Source: Allokutzneria multivorans
Lineage (GTDB): Bacteria > Actinomycetota > Actinomycetes > Mycobacteriales > Pseudonocardiaceae
Reading direction: 5' to 3'
Length of the DNA: 64,000 nucleotides
Assembly (NCBI RefSeq): GCF_039537405.1
Contig: NZ_BAABAL010000020.1
Location: 1 to 64,000 of the forward strand
The first letter of the stretch is position 1, and each line of letters starts with the position of its first letter. Under the pieces are notes generated by a model. That model searched no databases. It was not told where the DNA came from and saw only the letters and a program-made list of their open reading frames with translations. The translations under genes were made by a program, and so were the position numbers. This document shows, piece by piece, positions 24,880 to 33,801 of the stretch.

Positions 24880-25965
24880 TCAGGAGACGACGCGGTCCAG
24901 GACGGTGCGGAGGGCCTTGCGGTTGACCGCCGAAGGGTCCTCCGCGAGCCAGGAACCGATGTCGTGCACGAAGTCCTCGGGCGTCATGGGCGGGGCGGGG
25001 ACCTCCGGGGCTTCGCCGACGGTGACCTCTCCGCGGCGGCTGGGGTAGATCAGCACGGCGCCGCGCACCTCGACGCCGGGCATGAGGCGGTGGAACGCGG
25101 CGACGGCGCGAGGCAGTGACACGGTGCCGCCGCGGAACGGGTTCCCGTTGCGCCACAAGGAACCCTCGTCATCGGCCTCGTAGTGCCCGGGCAGCCACAG
25201 CTTGGACTCGATGAGCACGAGGCGACGTCCGCACAGCACGGCGTGGTCGATGTCGGCGAACACCGAACCGGGCAGCGACAGGCCGTGGAAGATCCGCGCG
25301 CCGGGCAGTCGCGTCAGGTAGTCGCCGAGCAGTTCGGCGGTGAGGCGCTCGGCGAGCTGGTCGCGCTCGGAGCCGGGCGCGCCGAACACGCGCCGCCCGC
25401 CGATCTGGGCGGCGAAGTCGCGGTCGGCCCGGCCGGAGGCCACGTACCGGCGCGCCAGGCGCAGCATCGCCATGGTCGTGCCGAGCACCGTGACCAGCCA
25501 CATCGTCAGCAGCAGCGGCGAAAGGTCCACCACCAGCACCGGGAGCAGCAGCAACGTGAAGCCGCTGAGCGCGGTCACGGCGGGCGCGTGCCCGGGGCTG
25601 GTCACCGGCAGGAAGCGGACGCGCGCCTCCGGGTCGACCTCGTCCCACCAGGCGATGTCCTCGGGGTCGAGCAGCGTGGACGGCGGCTCGTAGTTCGGGT
25701 CGGTGCCGAAGTCGCGTTTGCGCGCCGGGCGGGTCCGCGTGGCCGTTCCGCCGCCCGTCGCAGAAGTGCCACCACGGTCGTAGCTCGCGCGCTGCGCCGG
25801 GTCGCCGAGCACCTCGTAGGCCTCGCGCAGCATCCGGAACGTGCCCGCGGTGCCCCCGGCGTCGGGGTGCATCACCTTGGCGAGCGAACGGTAGGCGGTC
25901 TTGATCTCCGAGGCCGTGGCGTTCCTGGACACGCCGAGCAGCTCGTAGTAGTCGACCACGCCCAC
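24880..25965 (-). CDS. J-domain protein with two membrane segments and NERD-like domain
   Basis: A 361-residue protein. The N-terminal J domain, residues about 4-65, contains YYELLGVSRNATASEIKTAY and the essential HPD tripeptide at 33-35, so it can stimulate an Hsp70. A linker rich in Gly/Thr follows. Residues about 128-165 hold two hydrophobic segments, forming a likely hairpin in the membrane. The C-terminal part resembles NERD domains: FADIDHAVLCGRRLVLIESKLW, with a D and ESK pattern like restriction-fold nucleases. The GTG at 25965 is preceded by AGGAGGT. The role is unknown; this could be membrane-tethered quality control or nucleic-acid processing. It is divergent from the pob/pca operon, and the two need not be related. 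Confidence 0.75.
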   Translation of the reverse strand: MGVVDYYELLGVSRNATASEIKTAYRSLAKVMHPDAGGTAGTFRMLREAYEVLGDPAQRASYDRGGTSATGGGTATRTRPARKRDFGTDPNYEPPSTLLDPEDIAWWDEVDPEARVRFLPVTSPGHAPAVTALSGFTLLLLPVLVVDLSPLLLTMWLVTVLGTTMAMLRLARRYVASGRADRDFAAQIGGRRVFGAPGSERDQLAERLTAELLGDYLTRLPGARIFHGLSLPGSVFADIDHAVLCGRRLVLIESKLWLPGHYEADDEGSLWRNGNPFRGGTVSLPRAVAAFHRLMPGVEVRGAVLIYPSRRGEVTVGEAPEVPAPPMTPEDFVHDIGSWLAEDPSAVNRKALRTVLDRVVS

Positions 25966-26014
25966 GTTGCGCCTACCTCCTGTGCTTGCGTGAACACCCT
26001 ATGTGGTCGCTCTC

Positions 26015-26027
26015 GGTGATGATCACC
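26015..26027. promoter_or_regulatory. Small palindrome in pobA upstream region
   Basis: GGTGAT-G-ATCACC, a 13-bp inverted repeat about 120 bases before the pobA start and 50 bases from the J/NERD start. It could be an operator for either gene. No regulator gene is adjacent. Confidence 0.35.
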
Positions 26028-26093
26028 CCGTCCGAGCGTAGGGCCGTCCAGGGGCTCCACCCGAGTGATCGCTACCGACCGCGATGGCGGAGC

Positions 26094-26108
26094 TTCCGCT
26101 GAGCGGAA
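26094..26108. promoter_or_regulatory. Operator-like palindrome upstream of pobA
   Basis: A 15-bp palindrome, TTCCGCT-G-AGCGGAA, 43 bases before the pobA start. The size and symmetry suit an IclR- or MarR-type aromatic regulator, which commonly control pob/pca operons. No such regulator is encoded in this window, so a regulator elsewhere is inferred. Confidence 0.6.
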
Positions 26109-26150
26109 ACCCGGGCTGCCGGGCGCGCCGAAGATCGCGAAGCTGGACCG

Positions 26151-27293
26151 ATGCGGACTCAGATCGCGGTCGTGGGCGCGGGCCCGGCGGGGTTGCTGCT
26201 CGCGCACCTGCTCCGGCTGGAGGGGCTCGACGCCGTCGTGCTGGAGACCCGGCAGCGCGAGCACGTGCTCAGCCGGATCAGGGCGGGAGTGCTCGAACCC
26301 GGCACGGTCGACGTGCTGCGCGAAGCCGGGCTCGGAGCGCGCTTGGACCGCGCGGGCCTTGAGCACCAGGGCTTTTCCCTGCGCTTCGACGGCGCCGAGC
26401 ACCGGATCGCGCTCACCGAGCTGACCGGGAAGTCGATCACCGTCTACGGCCAGCAGGAGGTCGTGCGGGACCTGCTCGACGCGGCCGAGCCCGAGCCGTG
26501 GTTCGGCGTCTCCGACGTGGTGCTGCACGAGGTCACCACCGACCGGCCCAGCGTCACCTTCACCGACGCCGACGGCATCGCGCGCACCCTGCACTGCGAG
26601 GTGATCGCGGGGTGCGACGGCTTCCACGGCGTGAGCCGGAACGCTGTCCCGGTTACCTGCTGCGAACGCGCGTTCCCCTACTCCTGGTTGGGGATTCTCG
26701 CGAAGACCCCGCCCGCGCACCACGAGTTGATCTACGCGCACCACGAGCGCGGCTTCGCGTTGCACAGCATGCGCTCGCCGGAGCTGACCCGCCTGTACCT
26801 CCAGGTCGCGCCGGACGAGCGGCTCGACGACTGGCCGGAAGACAGGATCTGGGAAGAGCTGGTGCTGCGGCTGGGCACCGCCTGCGAGCCGGGGCCCTTG
26901 GTGGAGAAGGGAATCACCTCGATGCGAGCCTTCGTCGCGGAGCCGATGCGGCACGGCAGGCTGTTCCTTGCCGGGGACGCCGCGCACATCGTCCCGCCGA
27001 CCGGAGCCAAGGGGCTGAACCTCGCGGTCGCCGACGTCGCCCTCCTGTCGAAGGCGCTCACCTCGTTGCTGCTGCACGGTCGCGACGGCAACGCACTGTC
27101 CTATTCGGACGTACGGCTGCGCGCGGCGTGGCGGGCGGAGCGGTTCTCCACGGAGATGACCGAGATGCTGCACCGCTCGGCCGATCCGTTCGAGCAGCGG
27201 CTGAGCCTGGCCCGGCTCCGGCGGGTCGCCTCGTCCACCGCCGCGGCGACCGCGCTGGCCCAGGACTACGTCGGAAGCTCGGAGGGCGCGTGA
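26151..27293 (+). CDS. pobA: 4-hydroxybenzoate 3-monooxygenase
   Basis: A 380-residue FAD-dependent hydroxylase converting 4-hydroxybenzoate to protocatechuate with NAD(P)H and O2. GAGPAG at residues 9-14 begins the FAD fold, the middle holds the CDGFHG block that pairs with NADPH binding, and GDAAHIVPPTGAKGLNLA is the C-terminal FAD/ribitol motif. Length is close to the usual 390. The ATG at 26151 gives this canonical N-terminus. It is the first gene of the operon, and its stop overlaps the pcaH start as GTGA. Its position with all the protocatechuate genes supports the specific name. Confidence 0.93.
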   Translation: MRTQIAVVGAGPAGLLLAHLLRLEGLDAVVLETRQREHVLSRIRAGVLEPGTVDVLREAGLGARLDRAGLEHQGFSLRFDGAEHRIALTELTGKSITVYGQQEVVRDLLDAAEPEPWFGVSDVVLHEVTTDRPSVTFTDADGIARTLHCEVIAGCDGFHGVSRNAVPVTCCERAFPYSWLGILAKTPPAHHELIYAHHERGFALHSMRSPELTRLYLQVAPDERLDDWPEDRIWEELVLRLGTACEPGPLVEKGITSMRAFVAEPMRHGRLFLAGDAAHIVPPTGAKGLNLAVADVALLSKALTSLLLHGRDGNALSYSDVRLRAAWRAERFSTEMTEMLHRSADPFEQRLSLARLRRVASSTAAATALAQDYVGSSEGA

Positions 27294-27982
27294 ACCTGAT
27301 CGGCTACCGCAGAGACCCCGACGGCACCCACCCGCCGCTCGACTCGCCGAACTACGGCTCGACGCGGCTGCGCCACCCCGGCGAACGGCTCGTGCTGCTG
27401 CCGCACGGGCTGAGCGAGATCACCGGGCCGCTGCTCGGACCGGGGCGGGTCACCGAGTCGGACAGCGACCTCACGCGAGGAGAACCGTTGGGACAGCGAG
27501 TGATCGTGCACGGCCGAGTGCTCGACGGCGACGGCCGGGCGGTGCCGGAGGCGCTCGTGGAGATCTGGCAGGCCAACGCCGCCGGGCGCTACCGGCACAC
27601 GGCCGACCGCTGGCCGGCACCGATCGACCCCGGCTTCGACGGCGTGGGCCGGACCCTGACCGACGCGGCGGGCCGCTACCGCTTTCTCACGATCAAGCCC
27701 GGCGCGTACCCGTGGCGCAACCACCACAACGCCTGGCGGCCCGCGCACATCCACTTCTCGGTGTTCGGCAGGGCGTTCACACAGCGGCTGGTGACGCAGA
27801 TGTACTTCCCCGACGACCCGCTGCTGCCGCACGACCCGATCTTCACGTCGGTCCCGGACGAGCGTGCGCGCGGACTCATGATCGCCCGCTTCGACCTCGC
27901 CGCGACGGAGCCGAACTGGGCGCTGGCCTTCGAGTTCGACATCGTCCTGCGCGGGCGCGACAAGACGCCGGAGCACCGATGA
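27290..27982 (+). CDS. pcaH: Protocatechuate 3,4-dioxygenase beta subunit
   Basis: A 230-residue subunit of the intradiol dioxygenase that cleaves protocatechuate to 3-carboxy-cis,cis-muconate. This subunit carries the non-haem iron: two Tyr ligands in the PWRNHHNAWRPAHIHFS neighbourhood and upstream, and the two His ligands in HIH and nearby. IWQANAAGRYRH is the typical intradiol opening. GTG start at 27290 overlaps the pobA stop. The alpha subunit follows with a 4-base overlap, and the pair forms the enzyme. Confidence 0.93.
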   Translation: MNLIGYRRDPDGTHPPLDSPNYGSTRLRHPGERLVLLPHGLSEITGPLLGPGRVTESDSDLTRGEPLGQRVIVHGRVLDGDGRAVPEALVEIWQANAAGRYRHTADRWPAPIDPGFDGVGRTLTDAAGRYRFLTIKPGAYPWRNHHNAWRPAHIHFSVFGRAFTQRLVTQMYFPDDPLLPHDPIFTSVPDERARGLMIARFDLAATEPNWALAFEFDIVLRGRDKTPEHR

Positions 27983-28503
27983 GCACCCCGGCGCAGACCG
28001 TCGGCCCGTTCCTCCACATCGGACTGACCTGGCCGGACGGTGAGTTCGTTGTCCCGCAAGGAAATCCCGGAGCCGTCTGGATTCGTGGCGCCCTGCTCGA
28101 CGGTACCGGCCAGCCGGTCCAAGATGGCCTCGTCGAGACCTGGCAGGCCGATCCGGACGGGCGCTTCGACCACCCCGAGGACCCCAGGGGCGCAGCAACC
28201 GGATTTCGCGGCTTCGGGCGCAGTCCGACCACTGTGGACGGACACTTCAGAGTGCTGACACAGGTCCCGGGCGCCCTCCCCGGAGCCGCTCCGCACATCA
28301 ACGTGTCGGTGTTCGCACGCGGACTGCTGCACCGCGTGGTGACCCGGATCTACTTCCCTCAGTTCGACAACGCGTCCGACCCCGTCTTCGCGTCGGTTCC
28401 GCGAGAGCGGCGGCACACCCTCGTCGCACAGTCCACAGAGGACGGGTATCACTTCGACATCCGTTTGCAGGGCAAGGAAGAGACGGTGTTCTTCGATGTC
28501 TGA
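27979..28503 (+). CDS. pcaG: Protocatechuate 3,4-dioxygenase alpha subunit
   Basis: A 174-residue alpha subunit. It begins TPAQTVGPFLHIGL, the alpha-subunit signature, and shares the intradiol fold (ETWQADPDGRFDHP, PHINVSVFARGLLHR, TRIYFP) but lacks the iron-binding histidine pair of the beta subunit. Slightly shorter than usual. The ATG at 27979 overlaps pcaH as ATGA. Its end overlaps the start of pcaB by 8 bases. Confidence 0.92.
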   Translation: MSTPAQTVGPFLHIGLTWPDGEFVVPQGNPGAVWIRGALLDGTGQPVQDGLVETWQADPDGRFDHPEDPRGAATGFRGFGRSPTTVDGHFRVLTQVPGALPGAAPHINVSVFARGLLHRVVTRIYFPQFDNASDPVFASVPRERRHTLVAQSTEDGYHFDIRLQGKEETVFFDV

Positions 28504-29791
28504 GCCGGGTCTCTTCGACGGCGTGCTCGCAGCAGGAGGCGTGCGCGAGGCCGTCTCGGACACCGCGTGGGTCCAGGCAATGCTCGACTTCGAGTCCGCA
28601 CTGGCCGCCGCGCTCGCCGACGTCGGGCTGGTCGAGCGAGCCCACGCGGAGCTCATCGCGAAGCACTGCCGCGCCGAGTTCTACGACATCGCCGAGCTGT
28701 CCACGGCGTCGGCGCTCACCGGCAACCCGGCGGCTCCGCTCGTGCGCGCGCTCAGCGACCGCGTCGGCGACGGCCACGTGCACCTCGGCGCGACCAGCCA
28801 GGACGTGATCGACACCGCCGCGATGATCATCACCAGGAACGCGGTCGCGGTGCTGCTCGACGACGTCCGCGCCGCCGCGCGCATCGCCGCGACGCTCGCG
28901 CGGGAGCACATCGACACCGTCCAACCCGGCAGAACCCTTCTCCAGCAAGCAGTTCCAGTGAGCTTCGGTTTCACGGCCGCATGCTGGCTCGTCGGACTCC
29001 TGGAGGCCGCCGACCGACTCGAAGCCGTCGAACCAGTTCTCCAGTTCGGCGGCGCGAGCGGAACCCTCGCCGCGCTGGGCGATCGGGGAGTCGAGGTCAT
29101 GGCAGCCCTCGCACGTCGACTCGGCCTCGCCGAACCCGTGCTGCCGTGGCACACCGTGCGCCTGCGCATCGCCGAACCCGCGTCGGCGCTCGGCGCGTTG
29201 TGCGGAGTGCTCGGTACCGTCGCCCGCGACATCACCCTCCTGGCCCAGACCGAGATCGGCGAGGTGACCGAGGAGGGCCCGCCGGGCTCGGGAAGCTCGT
29301 CCACCATGCCGCACAAGCACAATCCGGTGGCCGCCGTCGCCACGCTCGGCTGCGCCGCGCAAGCACCCGGCCTGGTCGCGACGTTGCTCCAAGCGGGCGT
29401 GCAGGAGCACCAACGTGCGGCGGGGGCGTGGCACTCCGAATGGCGTCCTCTGCGCGAACTGTTGCGCACCAGTGGTTCCGCTGCGCACTGGCTGCGCACG
29501 AGCCTCGAACGCCTTCGCGTGCACCCGGAGCGAATGCGGGCGAATCTCGCTGGCGACGTATTCGCCGAGCGCGTCACGACCGAGCTGACGCCAATGGTCG
29601 GCAGGCAGCGCGCGCACGACGCCGTCACCCGGTGCTGTGCGAGTGGCGGAGACCTGGTGGAAGCCCTCGCGGCCGATCCGGTGGTGGGCGCGCACCTCAA
29701 CCGAGAACGATTGACCGAACTGTCCGAGATCGACCACTTGGGCAGTGCGAAGCACTTCGTCGAGCGAGCGTTGCGGAGGGCGGGCCAGTGA
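28496..29791 (+). CDS. pcaB: 3-carboxy-cis,cis-muconate cycloisomerase
   Basis: A 431-residue member of the fumarase/aspartase superfamily that lactonises 3-carboxymuconate. The three signature regions are visible: ATSQDVIDTA near residue 98, the helix with GRTLLQQAVP, and the mobile loop GSSSTMPHKHNP near residue 262 with the catalytic serine. Length is typical for the bacterial enzyme. The start overlaps pcaG; the stop overlaps the next gene as GTGA. It is the third step after pobA in the operon. Confidence 0.92.
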   Translation: MSEPGLFDGVLAAGGVREAVSDTAWVQAMLDFESALAAALADVGLVERAHAELIAKHCRAEFYDIAELSTASALTGNPAAPLVRALSDRVGDGHVHLGATSQDVIDTAAMIITRNAVAVLLDDVRAAARIAATLAREHIDTVQPGRTLLQQAVPVSFGFTAACWLVGLLEAADRLEAVEPVLQFGGASGTLAALGDRGVEVMAALARRLGLAEPVLPWHTVRLRIAEPASALGALCGVLGTVARDITLLAQTEIGEVTEEGPPGSGSSSTMPHKHNPVAAVATLGCAAQAPGLVATLLQAGVQEHQRAAGAWHSEWRPLRELLRTSGSAAHWLRTSLERLRVHPERMRANLAGDVFAERVTTELTPMVGRQRAHDAVTRCCASGGDLVEALAADPVVGAHLNRERLTELSEIDHLGSAKHFVERALRRAGQ

Positions 29792-30873
29792 GGCTGCACA
29801 GCGTGTCGGAAGGCCCGGCGAACGGCCCCGTCGTCGTGCTCAGCGGCTCCTTGGGCAGCGACCTGCGCGTGTGGGACCACCAGGCGAAAGCGCTGGTGAA
29901 AGCCGGGTACCGCGTCATCCGCCACGATCACCGAGGCCACGGTGGCTCCCCAGCACCCGAAGGCCCGTACACGCTGGCGGAGCTGGCCTCGGACGTCGTT
30001 GAACTCCTGGACGGGCACGAGGTCGAGCGAGCGCACTTCGTCGGCCTGTCGCTCGGCGGAATGGTCGGTATGCAGCTCGCCGCCACGGCTCCACGGCGCG
30101 TGGACCGATTGGTGCTGTGCTGCACGTCAATCAGCCCGGGAACGAAAGAAGCGTGGGCTCGGCGTGCGGAAAGAGTTCGCGGCGAGGGAATTGAATCCAT
30201 TGCGAACGACGTGCTGGAGCGGTGGTTCACCACTCCGGCCGACGATTTCTGGCGCGATATGCTTCTCGGATCGTCGGCGGAGGGATACGCCTCTTGCTGC
30301 GCGGCCGTTCAGCGCATGGACCTCGCCGCCGAACTGCCGAAGATCGCTGCGCCGACCCTGGTGATTGCCGGCGAACGCGACCGCGCGACTCCGCCGGAAG
30401 ACGGCCTGCGCATCGCGACCGGCATTCCCGGCTCCAGGTTGGCCATCGTCGCAGGCGCGGCTCATCTGGGCCCTGTCGAGCGCGCGGAGGAGTTCACCGA
30501 GCTGATCCTGGAGCACGTGAACGCCGGAGGGCGGGGAGAGGCCGTGCGGCGCGAGCTTCTCGGCGACGCACATGTGGACGCGGCCACACCGTCGGCATTC
30601 CAGAGCTACATCACCGAAGCCGTCTGGGGAGCGATCTGGACGCGTCCGGGCCTGGACCGGAAAACGCGAAGCTTCATCACGCTGGCGATTCTCGTCGCGC
30701 TCAAGTGCCATGACGAACTGGCGCTGCACGTGCGCGCAGCACTGCGCAACGGCCTGACCGAAGAAGAGATCGACGAGGTCGTCCTGCACGCGGGCGCCTA
30801 TGCGGGCGTTCCCGCCGCCAATTCCGCTATTCGCGTCGTGCGTGAGGCTGTTCGGAGCAGTCGCGCGGAGTAG
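29788..30873 (+). CDS. pcaL: Fused 3-oxoadipate enol-lactonase/4-carboxymuconolactone decarboxylase
   Basis: A 361-residue two-domain protein doing the last two lactone steps of the protocatechuate branch. The N-terminal alpha/beta hydrolase, residues about 1-240, has HDHRGHG, the nucleophile elbow GLSLGGMVG and the His in AAHLGP, as PcaD. The C-terminal CMD domain, residues about 255-355, has LVALKCHDELALHVRAAL and a helical fold as PcaC. The fusion is known in Rhodococcus and Streptomyces and called pcaL. GTG 29788 overlaps pcaB. pcaI, pcaJ and pcaF, needed to finish degradation, are not in the window. Confidence 0.92.
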   Translation: MRLHSVSEGPANGPVVVLSGSLGSDLRVWDHQAKALVKAGYRVIRHDHRGHGGSPAPEGPYTLAELASDVVELLDGHEVERAHFVGLSLGGMVGMQLAATAPRRVDRLVLCCTSISPGTKEAWARRAERVRGEGIESIANDVLERWFTTPADDFWRDMLLGSSAEGYASCCAAVQRMDLAAELPKIAAPTLVIAGERDRATPPEDGLRIATGIPGSRLAIVAGAAHLGPVERAEEFTELILEHVNAGGRGEAVRRELLGDAHVDAATPSAFQSYITEAVWGAIWTRPGLDRKTRSFITLAILVALKCHDELALHVRAALRNGLTEEEIDEVVLHAGAYAGVPAANSAIRVVREAVRSSRAE

Positions 30874-30931
30874 TGGAATGACCACGTATCATTTAGGAAC
30901 TCTGTTGGTTAACCGTTCGCCTTGGACCAAT

Positions 30932-30957
30932 GGCCTTTCAGCGATTGCTGAAGGGCC
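30932..30957 (+). terminator. Hairpin downstream of the pca operon
   Basis: An 11-bp stem, GGCCTTTCAGC and GCTGAAGGGCC with one G-U pair, around a GATT loop, 58 bases after the pcaL stop. There is no T-run, as is usual in this GC-rich group. It is a probable terminator of the pob/pca transcript. Confidence 0.6.
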
Positions 30958-30998
30958 GCTCAGCAATCGTTGGTTAAGGTCTGGGCACTGGGGTCGAA

Positions 30999-31041
30999 CG
31001 AGGTGGCCGGACATGACCTGGGGGCTTGTCCGGTCGCCTCG
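30999..31041. terminator. Second hairpin between pcaL and the zinc alcohol dehydrogenase
   Basis: Arms CGAGGTGGCCGGACA (30999-31013) and TGTCCGGTCGCCTCG (31027-31041), with two imperfect positions and a 13-base loop. It lies 27 bases after the stop of the minus-strand dehydrogenase gene and probably ends transcription in both directions. Confidence 0.6.
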
Positions 31042-31067
31042 TCCGTGTCTTCGCCCCGGATTTCCCG

Positions 31068-32252
31068 CTAGGGCTTCAGCAGGATCTTGACCGCGTTGTC
31101 CTGCTTCTTCTGGAAGACCTCGTAGGCCTGCGGCGCGTTCGCCAGCGGCACCTCGTGCGTGGCGAAACCCTCGACGCCGAGCGGATCGTCCTCGGTGAGC
31201 AGCGGCATGATGTCGTCCACCCAGTTGCGCACGTTGGCCTGGCCCATGCGCAGCTGCACCTGCTTGTCGAACATCGTCAGCATCGGCAGCGGATCCGCCA
31301 TCCCGCCGTAGACCCCGACCAGCGAGATCGTGCCGCCCCTGCGCACGAGGTCGATCGCCAGGTTCAGCGCCTCCAGCCGGTCCACGCCTGCCTTCTGCAT
31401 CAGCGGGCGGCTCAGCGCGTCCGGCAGCAGGCCCGTGACCTGCTGCGCGAGCTTCGCGGCGGGGGAGCCGTGAGCCTCCATGCCGACCGCGTCGATCACG
31501 GAGTCCGGTCCGCGCCCACCCGTGGCCTCGCGGATGACCTCGGCCAGGTCGTCCTTGTGCTCGCGCAGGTCGTAGACCTCGACACCGTTGCGGCGAGCGC
31601 GTTCCAGGCGCTCGGGCACGAGATCCACGCCGATCACCCTCCCAGCGCCGCGCCGCAGGGCGATCCTCGTGCTCATGTCCCCGATCGGGCCGAGCCCGAG
31701 CACCGCGACGGTCCCGCCCTTCGGCACCGCCGCGTACTCCACCGCCTGCCACGCGGTCGGCAGCACGTCGGAGAGGTAGACGAAGCGGCTGTCCGGCGGA
31801 CCGTGCGGCACCTTGATCGGCAGGGTGTTGCCGAACGGAACCCGCAGGTACTCGGCCTGCCCGCCCGGAACCTGGCCGTAGAGCTTGGTGTAGCCGAACA
31901 GCGACGCGCCCATGCCGTACTCGCGCACCTGCGTGGTCTCGCACTGCGACTGCAAGCCCTCGCCGCACATGTGGCAGGTGCCGCAGGAGACGTTGAACGG
32001 CACCACCACGCGGTCGCCGGGTTTCACCTCCGTGACCGCGCCGCCGACCTCGACCACCTGCCCCATCGGTTCGTGCCCGAGGATGTCGCCGGGTGTCATG
32101 AACGGACCCATCACCTCGTACAGGTGCAGGTCCGACCCGCAGATCCCGGACGAGGTGATCTCGACGATCACGTCGGTGGGCTCGCGGATCTCCGGATCGG
32201 GGACCGTGTCCACCCGTACGTCTCGTTTGCCGTGCCACGTCAGTGCTCTCAT
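31068..32252 (-). CDS. Zinc-dependent alcohol dehydrogenase (formaldehyde dehydrogenase-like MDR)
   Basis: A 394-residue medium-chain dehydrogenase. The catalytic zinc is bound by the Cys in GICGSDLHLYE (residue about 38), and by the GHEP glutamate region; the structural zinc uses the cysteines of CGTCHMCGEGLQSQC. VLGLGPIGDMS begins the NAD fold. The extended C-terminal half and the PGGQAEYLRVP block are those of the glutathione-independent formaldehyde dehydrogenase/threonine dehydrogenase-like group. It lies downstream of an acyl-CoA dehydrogenase on the same strand, with 36 bases between. The substrate is unknown. Confidence 0.85.
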   Translation of the reverse strand: MRALTWHGKRDVRVDTVPDPEIREPTDVIVEITSSGICGSDLHLYEVMGPFMTPGDILGHEPMGQVVEVGGAVTEVKPGDRVVVPFNVSCGTCHMCGEGLQSQCETTQVREYGMGASLFGYTKLYGQVPGGQAEYLRVPFGNTLPIKVPHGPPDSRFVYLSDVLPTAWQAVEYAAVPKGGTVAVLGLGPIGDMSTRIALRRGAGRVIGVDLVPERLERARRNGVEVYDLREHKDDLAEVIREATGGRGPDSVIDAVGMEAHGSPAAKLAQQVTGLLPDALSRPLMQKAGVDRLEALNLAIDLVRRGGTISLVGVYGGMADPLPMLTMFDKQVQLRMGQANVRNWVDDIMPLLTEDDPLGVEGFATHEVPLANAPQAYEVFQKKQDNAVKILLKP

Positions 32253-32288
32253 GGCAGCGGGATACCACTACCTGACCGAGGCAAACGG

Positions 32289-33461
32289 TCAGCGGAAGGC
32301 GGGGTGGCCGGTCAGGGTGGCGCCGAGGTTCAGCGCGTGCACCTCCTCGGTGCCCTCGTAGGTCGCCACCGTCTCCAGGTTCAGCATGTGCCGCAGCACC
32401 GGGTAGTCCAGCGTGATCCCGTTGGCGCCGTGAATGGACCTGGCCGCGCTCGCCACCCGTTGCGCGGCGCGGACGTTGCCGAGCTTGCCGAGGCTCACGT
32501 GGCTGTGGTGGCACGCCCCTGCCTCCTTCAACCGCCCGATGCGCAGAGCCGTCATGCCCGCGTGGTTCACGTCGAGCACCATGTCCGCCAGTTTCCGTTG
32601 TGTCAGCTGGAAAGCGCCGATCGGGCGGCCGAACTGCTCGCGCGTCTTGGCGTACTCCAACGCCGCGAGCAAGCACGAGCGCGCCGCGCCGACGACACCC
32701 CACACGATGCCGAACCTGGCTTCGTTGAGGCACGACAGCGGAGCACCGAGCCCCTCCGCGCCCGGCAGCGCCGCCTCCGCGGGCAGGCGAACTCCGTCGA
32801 GGGTGATCTCCGCAGTGATCGACGCGCGCAGTGAGAGCTTGCGGGGGATCTCCCGCGCGGTGAAGCCGGGGGAGGACGTCGGCACCGCGAACCCGCGGAC
32901 GCCGGAGTCGGTCCGCGCCCAGATCACCGCGACGTCGGCGACGGAACCGTTGGTGATCCACATCTTCGTGCCGTCGAGCACCCAGTCCGAGCCCTCACGC
33001 CGCGCGCGGGTGCGCATCGAACCGGGGTCGCTGCCGGAATCCGGCTCTGTGAGGCCGAAACAGCCCAGCAGTGAGCCCGAAGCCATGGCGGGGAGCCATT
33101 CCTGCTTCTGCTCCTCGGAACCGAAGCGGTGGATCGCGCCCATCGCCAGCGAACCCTGGACCGACACGAACGACCGCACACCCGAGTCCACCGCTTCGAG
33201 TTCGCGGCAGACGAGCCCGTAGGCCACGTCGCCCGCGTCCGAGCAGCCGTAGCCCGCGAGGTGCATGCCGAACACGCCCAGCTCGCCGAACTCCCTTGCC
33301 AGAGCACGAGGTTCGGGGATGGTGCCCGCATCGAACCAGTCCGCGACGTGCGGGGCCAGCCGCCGCGCCGCGAACCCGCGCGCGGTCGCGGCGATGTCGC
33401 GCTCGGCGTCGTCGAGCTGGCTGTCGAGATCGAGGAAGTCCTGTGCGTCAGGCGCGTTCAC
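32289..33461 (-). CDS. Acyl-CoA dehydrogenase, glutaryl-CoA dehydrogenase-like
   Basis: A 390-residue FAD-dependent dehydrogenase. FGLTEPDSGSDPG and the WITNGSVADVAVIWA strands bind FAD, and the C-terminal YEGTEEVHALNLG carries the catalytic glutamate in the position typical of glutaryl-CoA dehydrogenase rather than short-chain enzymes. The substrate-binding arginine cannot be verified by eye. The GTG at 33461 is preceded by GGGAGA; the longer upstream reading is non-coding in composition. With the downstream alcohol dehydrogenase it may form a two-gene unit. A glutarate, lysine or tryptophan catabolic role is plausible. Confidence 0.83.
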   Translation of the reverse strand: MNAPDAQDFLDLDSQLDDAERDIAATARGFAARRLAPHVADWFDAGTIPEPRALAREFGELGVFGMHLAGYGCSDAGDVAYGLVCRELEAVDSGVRSFVSVQGSLAMGAIHRFGSEEQKQEWLPAMASGSLLGCFGLTEPDSGSDPGSMRTRARREGSDWVLDGTKMWITNGSVADVAVIWARTDSGVRGFAVPTSSPGFTAREIPRKLSLRASITAEITLDGVRLPAEAALPGAEGLGAPLSCLNEARFGIVWGVVGAARSCLLAALEYAKTREQFGRPIGAFQLTQRKLADMVLDVNHAGMTALRIGRLKEAGACHHSHVSLGKLGNVRAAQRVASAARSIHGANGITLDYPVLRHMLNLETVATYEGTEEVHALNLGATLTGHPAFR

Positions 33462-33801
33462 GCTGTCTCCCGCTCTGCCGGTCCCCTGTCCGTGACCCCA
33501 TCGTGACCCTAGGCCCCGCAATGGTTTGCACTCGACCCCGCTTCGGAATCCGCGCGACGGTGCGTGTACGGGCACTCACGCTCCAGCGCCACGGGAATTT
33601 TTCACAACGCTCTGACCTGCGGAAACTTGTTGATAACGGGAAGATGTCTGTATTCGTCGGCCGGAGAATGCCATGATGGTCGAGCTTCGCGGGACGTTCT
33701 TCCCCCGCTTTCGCGCCGCGAGCGCTCAGCCGCGTGGCGCCGATCGGATACGACCGCAGATGTCCCGGGCCCTCCCCGACCGGGACGAAAGAAGGTGCCG
33801 C
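33462..33801. other. Intergenic region, no gene recognised
   Basis: A 340-base gap between the acyl-CoA dehydrogenase start and the small ORF at 33802. No plausible gene, tRNA or repeat was seen. It holds the promoters of both neighbours; a TTGATA-like box near 33630 upstream of TATTCG near 33652 is a weak candidate for the plus-strand gene. A frame opens at 33673, but its ribosome site is poorer than that at 33802. Confidence 0.5.

Noticed and set aside
25966..26150. Divergent gap searched for a PobR or PcaR regulator gene
   Set aside because: Only 185 bases and no frame with an HTH; palindromes only.
30889..32961. Long minus-strand frame of 690 residues across the alcohol and acyl-CoA dehydrogenase genes
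   Set aside because: It lies one frame off two recognised enzymes with catalytic motifs; the protein is Arg/Gly-rich and featureless.
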